NCBI GenBank assembly: GCA_002840055.1
Contig: PGZJ01000003.1
Coordinates: 124,001 to 188,000 of the forward strand
Direction of reading: 5' to 3'
Length of the DNA: 64,000 nucleotides
Origin: Gammaproteobacteria bacterium HGW-Gammaproteobacteria-11
GTDB lineage: Bacteria > Pseudomonadota > Gammaproteobacteria > Pseudomonadales > Pseudomonadaceae
The notes beneath the pieces were generated by a model. The model saw nothing but the letters and a program-made list of their open reading frames with translations. It was not told the origin of the DNA and did no database searches. Made by a program: the position numbers and the translations under genes. Of the stretch, positions 17,964-27,417 are shown piece by piece; position 1 is the first letter of the stretch; every line of letters starts with the position of its first letter.

Positions 17964-18449
17964 TTAGTGCTCGACGCCGCCTTCACCATGGATATGACCA
18001 TGGGCCAGTTCGTCTTCGCTGGCTTCGCGCACGTTGGTGACCTTGACTTCGAAGGTCAGACGCTGACCGGCCAGCGGATGGTTGCCATCGACAGTCACTT
18101 CGTCGCCTTCCAGCGCCGTGATGGTAACGATCTGCATGCCGCCGTCCGGGCCAGAGGCATGGAACTGCATGCCCACTTCCAGCTCATCCACGCCTTCAAA
18201 CATGTTGCGACCGAGCACCGCTACCAGCTCAGCGCTGAATTCGCCGTAGGCGTTTTCCGGCTCGATGGAGACCTTCAGTTCGTCGCCGACCTGCTTGCCA
18301 TCCAGAGCCTGCTCCAGACCGGGTATGATATTGCCTGCACCGTGCAGGTAGACCAGCGGACCACCACCAGCGGAAGAGTCGATAACTTCGCCCGCATCAT
18401 TGGTCAGGGTGTATTCAATGGATACGGCTTTGTTGGCAGCAATCTGCAT
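17964..18449 (-). CDS. slyD: FKBP-type peptidyl-prolyl isomerase, SlyD-like
   Basis: 161 residues. The FKBP domain is split by an insert-in-flap chaperone domain, as in SlyD: GGGPLVYLHGAGNIIPGLEQ and PENAYGEF precede the insert, and DGNHPLAGQRLTFEVKV follows it. The C-terminal tail is His-rich (HGHIHGEGGVEH), consistent with metal binding. It acts as a cytoplasmic prolyl isomerase/chaperone and possibly in nickel handling. The gene is monocistronic, with its own terminator, and divergent from ackA. Confidence 0.9.
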   Translation of the reverse strand: MQIAANKAVSIEYTLTNDAGEVIDSSAGGGPLVYLHGAGNIIPGLEQALDGKQVGDELKVSIEPENAYGEFSAELVAVLGRNMFEGVDELEVGMQFHASGPDGGMQIVTITALEGDEVTVDGNHPLAGQRLTFEVKVTNVREASEDELAHGHIHGEGGVEH

Positions 18450-18597
18450 AGTTCAATACCTGTCGTTTTGCTTAAAATTGGTCAGTCTACGCGGATTGGT
18501 TCACTAACGCACGGGTTGACCGATATGTGGTTGCCCCTGAAGATGGTCCGCATTGCTCGGCACTGATGACCGAGTCAGCTCAGTTTCAAGGAAAAGC

Positions 18598-19785
18598 ATG
18601 ACAGACAGATTGGTGCTGGTGATCAATTGCGGCAGTTCTTCACTCAAGTTTGCGCTGCGCCGTGAAGGCACAGGACAGCCTGTAATCAGCGGGCTGGCGG
18701 AGCGTCTGGGTAGCCCGGAAGCAAATCTGCAATGGCAGACTGGCGCACACAAGGATCAGCTCAGTCTGCCCAGCGGCAACCATGCGGACGCCCTCTCTGC
18801 CCTGCTGCCGCTGATCTCCGCCGAGGCCAGCAGTCCGCTGGCCGCAGTCGGCCACCGGGTCGTACATGGCGGCGAACACTTTACCCAGGCCCAGCGTATT
18901 GATGCCCAGGTGATCGAGGCGATCAAGGCCAGCGCACCACTGGCACCCTTGCACAATCCCGCCAATCTGATTGGCATCGAAGCCGCCATGCAGGTCTTTT
19001 CTGCTACCCCGCATGTGGCCATCTTTGATACCGCCTTTCATCAGAGCATGCCAGCGCATGCCTACCGCTATGCCCTGCCTGACAATCTGTATACCGAGCA
19101 CGGCATACGTCGTTATGGCTTTCACGGCACCAGCCACCAGTATGTAACCCGCCAGGCCAGTCTGTTGACCGGCCGCCGCGCCGATCAGGGTGCCTGGCTC
19201 AGCGCCCATCTGGGCAACGGCTGCTCCAGTTGCGCGGTGCTGGACGGCCGCAGCCTGGATACCAGCATGGGACTGACGCCACTGGAAGGGCTGGTCATGG
19301 GCACCCGCAGCGGTGATGTCGACCCCAACCTGCACGCGCATCTACAACGCACACTGGGCTGGGATCTAGCGCGTATCGAACAACTGCTTAACCGCGAGAG
19401 TGGCCTGCTGGGATTGTCAGGCTTGTCCAACGACATGCGTCAACTCGAGCAAGCCCGCGCCCAGGGCCATGCCGGCGCACAACTGGCGATTGACGTATTC
19501 TGCTATCGTCTGGCACGTTCGATGCTCGGTCTGGCAGCGGCACTTCCGCGCCTGGACGGGGTCATTTTCACTGGCGGCATTGGTGAAAACTCGGCGCTGA
19601 TTCGCGCCCAGACCCTGGAGCATATGGCCCTGCTCGGCCTGCGCCTGGATAACCAGGCCAACAGTAATCTGAAACGCGGCGAAGCCACCCAGATTCAACA
19701 GCATGGCTCACCGGCCATACTGGTTATTCCAACTGACGAAGAACGGCAGATTGCAGACGAAAGCCTCGCCCTCCTCGACCACTGA
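18598..19785 (+). CDS. ackA: Acetate kinase
   Basis: 395 residues from ATG 18598, preceded by AAGGAAAAG; the open frame reaches back to 18553 without a signal. [13 protein letters not shown] is the N-terminal phosphate-binding signature of acetokinases, [10 protein letters not shown] and RYGFHGTSH carry active-site residues, and VFTGGIGEN is the C-terminal signature. It interconverts acetyl phosphate and ADP with acetate and ATP. It forms a two-gene operon with pta 27 bases downstream. Confidence 0.96.
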   Translation: MTDRLVLVINCGSSSLKFALRREGTGQPVISGLAERLGSPEANLQWQTGAHKDQLSLPSGNHADALSALLPLISAEASSPLAAVGHRVVHGGEHFTQAQRIDAQVIEAIKASAPLAPLHNPANLIGIEAAMQVFSATPHVAIFDTAFHQSMPAHAYRYALPDNLYTEHGIRRYGFHGTSHQYVTRQASLLTGRRADQGAWLSAHLGNGCSSCAVLDGRSLDTSMGLTPLEGLVMGTRSGDVDPNLHAHLQRTLGWDLARIEQLLNRESGLLGLSGLSNDMRQLEQARAQGHAGAQLAIDVFCYRLARSMLGLAAALPRLDGVIFTGGIGENSALIRAQTLEHMALLGLRLDNQANSNLKRGEATQIQQHGSPAILVIPTDEERQIADESLALLDH

Positions 19786-19812
19786 CACTAATCCACAAGC
19801 AGGACGCTTGCC

Positions 19813-21945
19813 ATGCATACATTCTTTATCGCCCCCACAGGCTTTGGTGTCGGTCTGACCTCAATCAGCCTCGGCCTGATCCGCGCCCTGCAGCGCACCG
19901 GCCTGCGCGTACATTTTCTCAAGCCGATTGCCCAACCGCATCCAGGTGACACCGGGCCCGAGCGCTCGACCGAACTGATCAGTCGCACCCTGGGCCTGCA
20001 GCCACCTCTGCCGCTGGCCCTCCCGGAGGTCGAACACCGCTTGGCCAATGGCCAACTGGATGAGGTACTGGAAGATATCGTCAGCAAATTCCAGCTCGCT
20101 GCCGTGGATGCTGACATAGTGGTGGTGGAAGGCATGGTCCCCACGCGCCAGGCCAGTTATGCCGCGCGCATCAACCACCATCTGGCGCGCACGCTGGATG
20201 CCGACGTCATACTGGTCACCGCCCCGGACAGTGATGACATGGCCAGCCTTGCGGATCGCATTGAAATCCAGGCCCAGGGCTTTGGCGGCCCCCAGCACCC
20301 CAAGGTCCTGGGCGTGATCGTCAACAAGGTGCGCGGACTGGAAACCCGCGACGACCCACCGGCGGATCGGGACGCGCTGAAGCGCACCCTGAAGGAATTC
20401 GCCCTGGCCCTCAAGGCCGAATCCAAAGTGCTGGATACCGAAGACTTCCGCCTGATCGGCTGCATCCCCTGGCAGGACGAACTGAACGCCCCGCGCACCT
20501 CGGATGTTGCCAGTCTGATGGAAACCGCGATCCTGCATCCCGGCGATATGCACAACCGCCGGGTCATGGACATTGCCCTGTGCGCACGCACCGTACCGAA
20601 TATCGTTGAGCGCCTGAAGCCCGGCACCCTGGTGGTCTCACCCGGTGACCGGGATGACGTGATCATCGCCGCCAGCCTGGCCTCGCTGGCCGGCACACCG
20701 CTGGCCGGACTGATGCTGACCAGTGGCTTTACCCCTGATCCACGGGTCATGAAACTCTGCCAACCGGCGCTGGATGGCGGCCTGCCGGTTCTCAGCGTGG
20801 AGACCAACACCTTTGATACCGCCACCCAGCTGGATCGCATGAACCGCGAAATTCCGGTCGATGATCAGGAGCGCACCGAACGGGTCACCGACTATGCCGC
20901 CTCACACATTGATCATGCCTGGCTTGAACGGCGTTGTGGTACACCCAAGGAAGCCCGCATGTCGCCGCCGGCCTTCCGCTACCAGCTGATGCGCCGCGCC
21001 CAGAAGGCTGGCAAACGTATTGTTCTACCCGAGGGCGACGAGCCACGCACCGTTCAGGCAGCTGCCATCTGCCAACGCCGCGGCATTGCCCAGTGCATAC
21101 TGCTGGCCAAGCCGGAATCGGTCGAGGCCGTGGCCCGCGCCCAGCACATCACGCTGCCCGAAGGCCTGCAGATCATCGACCCGGACAGCGTTCGCGAACG
21201 CTATGTCGAGGCCATGGTCGAGCTACGCAAGGGCCGCGGCCTGAACGCACCCATGGCCCTGCAACAACTCGAAGACAACGTGGTATTGGGTACCATGATG
21301 CTGGCGTTGGATGAGGTTGATGGCCTGGTCTCCGGCGCCATTCATACCACCGCCAACACCATTCGACCGGCGTTCCAGCTGATAAAGACCGCACCCGGTT
21401 ACAACCTGGTGTCCTCGATCTTCTTCATGCTGCTGCCGGAGCAGGTGCTGGTGTACGGCGACTGTGCAGTCAACCCGGACCCGAATGCCGAGGACCTGGC
21501 CGAAATCGCTATCCAGAGTGCGCGCTCGGCCGAATCCTTCGGCATCCCGGCACGAGTCGCGATGATCAGTTATTCGACCGGCGAATCGGGCACCGGCCTG
21601 GATGTGGAGAAGGTGCGCGAAGCCACCCGTATCGCCCGCGAGCGTGAACCCACGTTGCTGATCGACGGTCCGCTGCAATACGATGCCGCTGCCATTGCCA
21701 GCGTAGGCCGGCAAAAAGCCCCGGACAGCCAGGTGGCCGGCAAGGCCACTGTGTTTGTGTTTCCAGATCTGAATACTGGCAACACAACCTACAAGGCCGT
21801 ACAGCGCAGCGCCAATGTGATCAGCGTAGGACCGATGCTGCAGGGCCTGCGCAAACCCGTTAATGACCTGTCCCGTGGTGCACTGGTAGATGACATTGTC
21901 TACACCATTGCCCTGACAGCCATTCAAGCGGACAAGACCGACTGA
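19813..21945 (+). CDS. pta: Phosphate acetyltransferase, long form
   Basis: 710 residues, the long type found in E. coli and Pseudomonas. A BioD/CobB-like P-loop domain occupies about residues 1-210, a DRTGG regulatory domain about 220-330, and the catalytic PTA/PTB domain about 380-705 (IVLPEGDEPRT, AVNPDPNAEDLAEIA, GPLQYDAA). It exchanges acetyl-CoA and phosphate with acetyl phosphate and CoA and works with AckA in acetate overflow and assimilation. It follows ackA closely on the same strand. Confidence 0.96.
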   Translation: MHTFFIAPTGFGVGLTSISLGLIRALQRTGLRVHFLKPIAQPHPGDTGPERSTELISRTLGLQPPLPLALPEVEHRLANGQLDEVLEDIVSKFQLAAVDADIVVVEGMVPTRQASYAARINHHLARTLDADVILVTAPDSDDMASLADRIEIQAQGFGGPQHPKVLGVIVNKVRGLETRDDPPADRDALKRTLKEFALALKAESKVLDTEDFRLIGCIPWQDELNAPRTSDVASLMETAILHPGDMHNRRVMDIALCARTVPNIVERLKPGTLVVSPGDRDDVIIAASLASLAGTPLAGLMLTSGFTPDPRVMKLCQPALDGGLPVLSVETNTFDTATQLDRMNREIPVDDQERTERVTDYAASHIDHAWLERRCGTPKEARMSPPAFRYQLMRRAQKAGKRIVLPEGDEPRTVQAAAICQRRGIAQCILLAKPESVEAVARAQHITLPEGLQIIDPDSVRERYVEAMVELRKGRGLNAPMALQQLEDNVVLGTMMLALDEVDGLVSGAIHTTANTIRPAFQLIKTAPGYNLVSSIFFMLLPEQVLVYGDCAVNPDPNAEDLAEIAIQSARSAESFGIPARVAMISYSTGESGTGLDVEKVREATRIAREREPTLLIDGPLQYDAAAIASVGRQKAPDSQVAGKATVFVFPDLNTGNTTYKAVQRSANVISVGPMLQGLRKPVNDLSRGALVDDIVYTIALTAIQADKTD

Positions 21946-21989
21946 ATCCAGACCGGCATTAGCCGGTCCACCTGTGAGAGCACACCCTG

Positions 21990-22907
21990 ATGTTGAGTTT
22001 TCTGCCACCCGTTGTGCGCGGCACCCTGTCGACGCTGCTGCTGATCTGTAACACCCTGATCTGCTGCAGCGTATTGTTTGCCGTGGCTCTGTTCAAGCTG
22101 CTGCCAATCCCAGCCCTTAAGCTCCACTGCACCCGGATTATGATCCGTATCGCCGAATTCTGGATACACTGCAACAGTGGTTGGATGCGCCTGGCCGGCA
22201 ACACCCATTGGGACATTCAGGGCCTGGAACAGCTGGATTACGACGGCTGGTATCTGGTCACCAGCAATCACCAGAGCTGGGTCGACATTCTGGTGCTGCA
22301 GCACAATCTCAACCGGCGCATGCCCATGCTCAAGTTCTTCCTCAAGCAGGAGCTGATCTGGGTGCCGGTTATTGGGCTGTGCTGGTGGGCACTGGATTTC
22401 CCGTTCATGAAGCGTTACAGCAAGGCCTACCTGGCCCGCCACCCGGAAAAGGCTGGACAGGACGTGGCCACCACACGCAAGGCCTGCGAAAAGTTCAAAA
22501 CCACGCCAGTCGCCGTTTTCAATTTTCTCGAAGGCACGCGTCTGACCGACAGCAAACACGCTGAACAGCAATCCCCTTTTCAGCACCTGCTGCGACCCAA
22601 GTCAGGCGGCATCGCCTTTGTACTCGACGCCATGGGCCAGCAACTGCGTTCGCTGGTGGATATCACCATCCACTACCCCGAGGGCAGCCCGAGCTTCTGG
22701 GATCTGCTCAGCGGCAAGGTCAACCACGTGATAATGCGCTGTCAGATTCGCGACATTCCCGCCGAATTCCTCGGCCAGGACTACCAGAACGATGCCGAAT
22801 TCCGCGAGCGCTTCCAAAGCTGGGTCAACCGCCTGTGGCAAGAGAAGGACGCCCTGCTGGGCACCCTGCACCACGACTACCCGCAACCGCCCAGACCGCA
22901 AGCCTGA
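21990..22907 (+). CDS. 1-acylglycerol-3-phosphate acyltransferase-like protein (YihG-like)
   Basis: 305 residues. N-terminal hydrophobic helices anchor it in the inner membrane; SNHQSWVDILVLQ gives the HX4D catalytic motif and FNFLEGTRLT the EGTR substrate-binding motif of PlsC-type acyltransferases. The length and the spacing of these motifs match YihG/YihG-like enzymes that acylate lysophosphatidic acid. It begins 44 bases after pta and may share its transcript. The specific acyl donor is unknown. Confidence 0.87.
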   Translation: MLSFLPPVVRGTLSTLLLICNTLICCSVLFAVALFKLLPIPALKLHCTRIMIRIAEFWIHCNSGWMRLAGNTHWDIQGLEQLDYDGWYLVTSNHQSWVDILVLQHNLNRRMPMLKFFLKQELIWVPVIGLCWWALDFPFMKRYSKAYLARHPEKAGQDVATTRKACEKFKTTPVAVFNFLEGTRLTDSKHAEQQSPFQHLLRPKSGGIAFVLDAMGQQLRSLVDITIHYPEGSPSFWDLLSGKVNHVIMRCQIRDIPAEFLGQDYQNDAEFRERFQSWVNRLWQEKDALLGTLHHDYPQPPRPQA

Positions 22908-22951
22908 CAGCTGAACTGAGCGCGCAGCGACACCTTCCCTGCCCCCTGAAC

Positions 22952-22979
22952 GACACAACCACCCGAAGGTGGTTGTGTC
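22952..22979. terminator. Terminator between convergent acyltransferase and OmpA genes
   Basis: GACACAACCACC and GGTGGTTGTGTC form a perfect 12-bp stem closed by a CGAA loop, in the gap between convergent genes. T content after the stem is modest. Confidence 0.75.
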
Positions 22980-23024
22980 TTGTCACTCATTCACCCCGAT
23001 ATCAGGGCGTATCGCTGGCAGGGC

Positions 23025-23678
23025 TCAAAGCGGGCGCAGGTTGATTTCCACGCGACGATTCTGTGAGCGGCCTTCAGCTGTATTGTTGTTGGCGATAGGC
23101 TGGTTCGGGCCGACACCACGACTGCTGATGCGCGCCCCTGACACACCCTGACCGGTCAGGTAGCTGGCGACACTGGCCGCACGCTCCTGGGACAGACGCA
23201 TGTTCAGATCCATACCACCGGTGCTGTCGGTGTGACCAACGATATCGATACCGTTCTTGTCGAATTCCTTGAACACCCGTACCAGTGAATTCAGCGTCGG
23301 GTAGAAGCTGCTGGATACATCCGAGGAGTTGCTGGCAAAGGTAATGTTGCCCGGCATCACCAACTGCAGGTTGTCGCCGTTGCGGATAACCTGCACACCG
23401 GTGCCAGTCAGTTCCTGACGCAGACGCGCTTCCTGCTGATCAACGTAATAACCGTAACCACCACCGGCCGCGCCACCAACGGCGGCGCCAATCAGGGCGC
23501 CTTTGGCGCGATCATCACGGCTGGAGGTAGCGGCACCAATAACGGCACCGGCTGCAGCGCCACCCAGGCCATAAATCCCGGCCTTGCCGGCTTCACGCTC
23601 ACCGGTATAGGGGTTGGTAGTACAGCCTGCCAGCAAAGCAGTACAGAAGCCGGCAACAAGCAATGCTTGGGTTTTCAT
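23025..23678 (-). CDS. OmpA-family outer-membrane lipoprotein (YiaD-like)
   Basis: 217 residues. The lipobox LLAG-C (Cys19) predicts lipidation. A glycine-rich segment (GLGGAAAGAVIGAATSS, then GAAVGGAAGGGYGYY) resembles glycine-zipper repeats. The C-terminal OmpA domain (about residues 105-215) contains DIVGHTDSTGG and NMRLSQERAASVA, which bind peptidoglycan. It probably links the outer membrane to the cell wall, as YiaD does. It is monocistronic between two terminators or gaps. Confidence 0.9.
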   Translation of the reverse strand: MKTQALLVAGFCTALLAGCTTNPYTGEREAGKAGIYGLGGAAAGAVIGAATSSRDDRAKGALIGAAVGGAAGGGYGYYVDQQEARLRQELTGTGVQVIRNGDNLQLVMPGNITFASNSSDVSSSFYPTLNSLVRVFKEFDKNGIDIVGHTDSTGGMDLNMRLSQERAASVASYLTGQGVSGARISSRGVGPNQPIANNNTAEGRSQNRRVEINLRPL

Positions 23679-23787
23679 GAAATAGTCCTTTTATTTGCTA
23701 ATACACAGGTGCACCACACTAACACGCATTGCACCTCAGGTTCTGACTATGAGACCACAAAACCGGGATTAGTTTCCCTGGCAGGCA

Positions 23788-24429
23788 TCAGCCACGGATA
23801 AAGGGATTCTCGCGGATTTCGTCACCCAGCAGGGTATCAGGGCCATGCCCGGTCACCACCACCGCCTCCTCGTCCAGACTGTACAGGCGCTGACGAATCG
23901 ACTTCTCGATCTGCGCATAGTCACCCCCCCATAAATCCGTACGCCCGATACCGCGACGAAACAGTGTATCGCCGGCAATCAGCAGTTTGTCCTGCGGGAA
24001 CCAGAAGCTCATGGAGCCCGGCGTATGCCCCGGCGTGTGCAGCGCCACGCCACAACCGCAGGCCAGCGCCTCGTCATCACTCAGCCAGTGATCCGGTGCC
24101 GGGACCGGGACATAGGGCACACCAAAGAGCCGGCACTGCATCTCCAGGTTATCCCAGAGGAACTGGTCCTCCTTGTGCAGATGCAGCGTCGCCCCGGTGG
24201 CTTTTTTCATTTCACCGGAAGCCAGAAAATGATCCAGGTGCGCATGGGTATGAATGATGCTCACCACCTGCAGACCCAGTTCCTCCAGCCGTTTGAGAAT
24301 AAACTGATGGTCCCCACCGGGATCAATCACCAGGGCTTTTTTCGTCAGCGGATCGCCGATGATGGTGCAATTGCACTGCAAGGGCCCGACCGGGAAGGTT
24401 TCGCGGATCAGGGCAGTATCTGGCTGCAT
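23788..24429 (-). CDS. Metallo-beta-lactamase-fold hydrolase, glyoxalase II-like (YcbL-like)
   Basis: 213 residues. HTHAHLDH is the THxHxDH zinc-binding motif; HTPGHTPGSMSFW, GDTLFRRGIGRTDL and TGHGPDT supply the other metal ligands. The arrangement matches the short, type II glyoxalase/YcbL group, which hydrolyses thioesters such as S-lactoylglutathione. It lies immediately downstream of the symporter gene on the same strand, but with 31 bases and no obvious functional link. Confidence 0.85.
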   Translation of the reverse strand: MQPDTALIRETFPVGPLQCNCTIIGDPLTKKALVIDPGGDHQFILKRLEELGLQVVSIIHTHAHLDHFLASGEMKKATGATLHLHKEDQFLWDNLEMQCRLFGVPYVPVPAPDHWLSDDEALACGCGVALHTPGHTPGSMSFWFPQDKLLIAGDTLFRRGIGRTDLWGGDYAQIEKSIRQRLYSLDEEAVVVTGHGPDTLLGDEIRENPFIRG

Positions 24430-24460
24430 AGAATGCTCTCCAATTCAAAAATGCCAGGCA

Positions 24461-25708
24461 TTATGCCGACTTGTCTCCCACCAGCTTATCCACCACCAGA
24501 CTACCAACAATATCGCCCTCGACATTCACCGCGGTGCGCACCGTATCCAGCAGGCGGTCGATCGGCAGCAGGATGGCGATAGCTTCGGCGGGCAGGCCGA
24601 CGGCCTGCAGGACCATGACCATGGTGACCATGCCGGAGCTGGGAATACCCGGCGCGCCGGTCGAGGCGATCATGGCGGTGAAGAACACCACCATCTGCTG
24701 GGCAAAGCTCAGTTCGATGCCGACCAGATTGGCCACGAACAGGGCGGCGGCGGCTTCATAGAGGGCGGTGCCATCCATGTTCATGGTCGCCCCCAGGGGT
24801 AATACAAAACCGGCCACGCTGCGTCTGACCTTGAGATTGTGTTCGGCGCAGCGCAGGGAAATCGGCAGGGTGGCGGCACTGGAGCTGGTGGCAAAGGCGG
24901 TGATCAGCGCTTCGCGCGCGCCGCGCCAGAACCACAAAGGCGATTTGCCGGTAACCGCATAGAGAATCCCCGGCAACACCACCACGCCATGCAACAGGGT
25001 GGTGGCAAACACCAGTACCACAAAGCCGAGCATGGTCATCAGCAGGCTGGCATCCTGCCCGGCCACCAGACCGATCAGCAGCGCCAGAATACCAAAGGGC
25101 GCCAGGCGCATGATCCAGCCGACCATCTGCAGCAGCAGCTCAAGGAATTCCTGGAACACCTGCAGAATCGAGCGATAACGCTCACCCCCGGCGACCAGTG
25201 CGATACCCATGAACAGGGCAAACACCACCACGGCCAGAATGCTGCCATTGGCCAGGGCGGCAAAGGGGTTCTGGAACAGGTTGGCGAAAAAGTGCAGGAA
25301 AAACTCCGGCACGCTGAGTTGTCGCGCCTCAAACTCGGCCATGGCATCGGCAAAGAAACTGATCGAAAGACCGGCCCCCGGCTTGAAGATATTCGCTGCT
25401 ACCAGCGCCAGGACCATGGCCAGCGACAGGGTCAGAACAAAATAGGCCAGGGTTACTTTCCAGACCCGACCCACCTGATGGTGCGTTTGCAGATTGGCTA
25501 CCCCGACCACAATCGAGGTGAACACCAGCGGGATCAGAATCATGCGCAGCATGCCGACAAACACACTGCCCACCAGTTGGCTGGCATAGAGCACGCCCTC
25601 ACGCAGGCTGTCGTCAGCCGGCAGTCCACCCACCAGCCAGCCCACCAGCACGCCAAGGCAGGCGGCGATCAGAATCTGCACGTTCAGGCTGGGCATGGAG
25701 CTGGGCAT
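24461..25708 (-). CDS. Dicarboxylate/amino acid:cation symporter (DAACS family)
   Basis: 415 residues with eight or so membrane helices. The family re-entrant loop and TM7 signatures are present: TSSSAATLPISL, MNMDGTALYEA (NMDGT) and STGAPGIPSSGMV. These proteins import glutamate, aspartate or C4-dicarboxylates with Na+ or H+. The sequence does not allow the substrate to be fixed. Two in-frame ATGs (25708, 25696) are possible starts. Confidence 0.88.
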   Translation of the reverse strand: MPSSMPSLNVQILIAACLGVLVGWLVGGLPADDSLREGVLYASQLVGSVFVGMLRMILIPLVFTSIVVGVANLQTHHQVGRVWKVTLAYFVLTLSLAMVLALVAANIFKPGAGLSISFFADAMAEFEARQLSVPEFFLHFFANLFQNPFAALANGSILAVVVFALFMGIALVAGGERYRSILQVFQEFLELLLQMVGWIMRLAPFGILALLIGLVAGQDASLLMTMLGFVVLVFATTLLHGVVVLPGILYAVTGKSPLWFWRGAREALITAFATSSSAATLPISLRCAEHNLKVRRSVAGFVLPLGATMNMDGTALYEAAAALFVANLVGIELSFAQQMVVFFTAMIASTGAPGIPSSGMVTMVMVLQAVGLPAEAIAILLPIDRLLDTVRTAVNVEGDIVGSLVVDKLVGDKSA

Positions 25709-25768
25709 GGATAGAATCTCCGCTGGTTTTATGCTGCTGTTTGCATCCTGTCAGGGGTCAAGAATACA

Positions 25769-27352
25769 TCAATGTGGCGGATGGTCGGCATGACTGGCGG
25801 CCGGCACGGTCAAATGCCTGAGAAAGCGCGCAGTCAGCAGCGCCGTGGCAAACATGATCAAGGCACCAATAATGGCATTGGTATGCAGCGCAGCGCTGAA
25901 GGCTTGCTGCACCGCCACCAGCAACACCGCTGCCGCCTCAACCGGTAGTTGTTCAATCACCCCCAGCGCACCGCCTATGGTATCAATGGCCACGGCCGCC
26001 TGATCCGGCGCCAGCGCTGGCGCTATGCTCTCAGCCATATGCCGCCTATACACCGCCGTACCAATGCTGCCAATCACTGCGATACCCAGCGCCATACCCA
26101 GCTCGGCTGCAGTCTCTGAGGTGGCCGAAGCAGCGCCAGCCTTTTCCGCGGGCGCTGAACTGACCACCAGATCAGTCCCCAGGATCATCATCGGCATGAC
26201 CCCCACCCCCATGACGACGGTGCCCACTATCAGCAGCCACAGGGTGTCGATGCCGTTGACCAGCATCAGACAAACAAAGCCCAGTACGCCGAGCAACAAG
26301 CCACTGCTGACCAGGTGCGACGGTTTGACATGCCGTGCCAGACGCGGCACCAGCAACGAGACCATGACCTGGATGACCGCCGACGGCACCATCAGCACGC
26401 CCGCCCAGAATGCCGAGAGCCCGAGCACGCCCTGCAAGTACTGGAACACCATGAGCCAGGAGCCGGACAGCGCCAGAATGGTCAGCAGCATGGCGCCCAC
26501 CGAGGTGCTGAAACCGCGATTGGCGAACAACTCCAGATCGAACATCGGTTGGGCCAGCCTGCGCTGGCGGCGCACAAACAGCCAGCCGATCACCAGCCCC
26601 AGCACAACCGCAACACAGACAATCAGGCTGATACCGTCGCGTGCCAGCTCCTTGATGCCATAGACCAAAGACAGGAAAGTACCAATACAGAGCACGGCGC
26701 TGGTGATATCCAGCCGTCCGGCCTGGGTATCCCGGGATTCGGGCAGCAGCAGCGGACCGGCAATCAGCAGCACCAGCATGACCGGCACACCCAACAAGAA
26801 CACCGAGCCCCACCAGAAGAACTCCAGCAAGGCACCACCGACCAGCGGCCCAATGGCACTGCCGACCAGAAAGCCGGTCATCCACAAGGTAATGGCCAAG
26901 GTTCGCTCCGCGGGCACTTCAAACAGGCCACGGATCAGCGACAGGGTCGAGGGCATCAGCGTGGCGCCGGATATGCCCAGCAGCGCGCGGGTCAGGATCA
27001 GCATGTTGGCCGAGGTGGAAAACGCGGCGAGGACAGAAGCAAAGCCGAAGGCGGCAGCACCGATCAGCAGCAGTTTGCGGCGACCGATACGGTCACCCAG
27101 GGTGCCCATGGTGATCAGAAAGCCGGCAATCATGAAGCCGTAAATGTCCAGTATCCACAGCAGCTGCGAGCTGGTGGGTTGCAGGTCGGCACTCAGGTGC
27201 GGAGCCGCCAGATGCAATACCGTCATATCCAATGCCAGCAACAGCGTCGGCAGAATCAGCACCGCCAGACCCAACCACTGCTTGCGGCCGGCTGGCCGGG
27301 GCGTCAATGATTCAAAACGCGCATGATCTAACGACATGGGGACACTCGACAT
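25769..27352 (-). CDS. DHA2-family MFS drug/quaternary amine exporter (SmvA/QacA-like)
   Basis: 527 residues with about 14 predicted membrane helices. LDMTVLHLAAPHLS in TM1, GDRIGRRKLLLIG in the loop between TM2 and TM3, and TALLGISGATLMPSTL-like residues in the TM4-5 region are typical of the DHA2 drug:H+ antiporter group (SmvA, QacA). Such pumps export quaternary ammonium compounds, dyes and bile-type detergents. No dedicated regulator sits beside it; the downstream-facing LuxR gene is separate. Confidence 0.85.
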   Translation of the reverse strand: MSSVPMSLDHARFESLTPRPAGRKQWLGLAVLILPTLLLALDMTVLHLAAPHLSADLQPTSSQLLWILDIYGFMIAGFLITMGTLGDRIGRRKLLLIGAAAFGFASVLAAFSTSANMLILTRALLGISGATLMPSTLSLIRGLFEVPAERTLAITLWMTGFLVGSAIGPLVGGALLEFFWWGSVFLLGVPVMLVLLIAGPLLLPESRDTQAGRLDITSAVLCIGTFLSLVYGIKELARDGISLIVCVAVVLGLVIGWLFVRRQRRLAQPMFDLELFANRGFSTSVGAMLLTILALSGSWLMVFQYLQGVLGLSAFWAGVLMVPSAVIQVMVSLLVPRLARHVKPSHLVSSGLLLGVLGFVCLMLVNGIDTLWLLIVGTVVMGVGVMPMMILGTDLVVSSAPAEKAGAASATSETAAELGMALGIAVIGSIGTAVYRRHMAESIAPALAPDQAAVAIDTIGGALGVIEQLPVEAAAVLLVAVQQAFSAALHTNAIIGALIMFATALLTARFLRHLTVPAASHADHPPH

Positions 27353-27417
27353 ACTCAGGGAAGACAGGGCGCTGATTTATACCCCCGGCATGGGTTCAGC
27401 GCAATCATGGCCTGCGG

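Noticed and set aside
24839-27310. Long plus-strand open frames rich in Gln, His and Arg opposite the symporter and MFS genes
   Set aside because: The composition is typical of the antisense of membrane-protein genes, and no motif or start signal is present.
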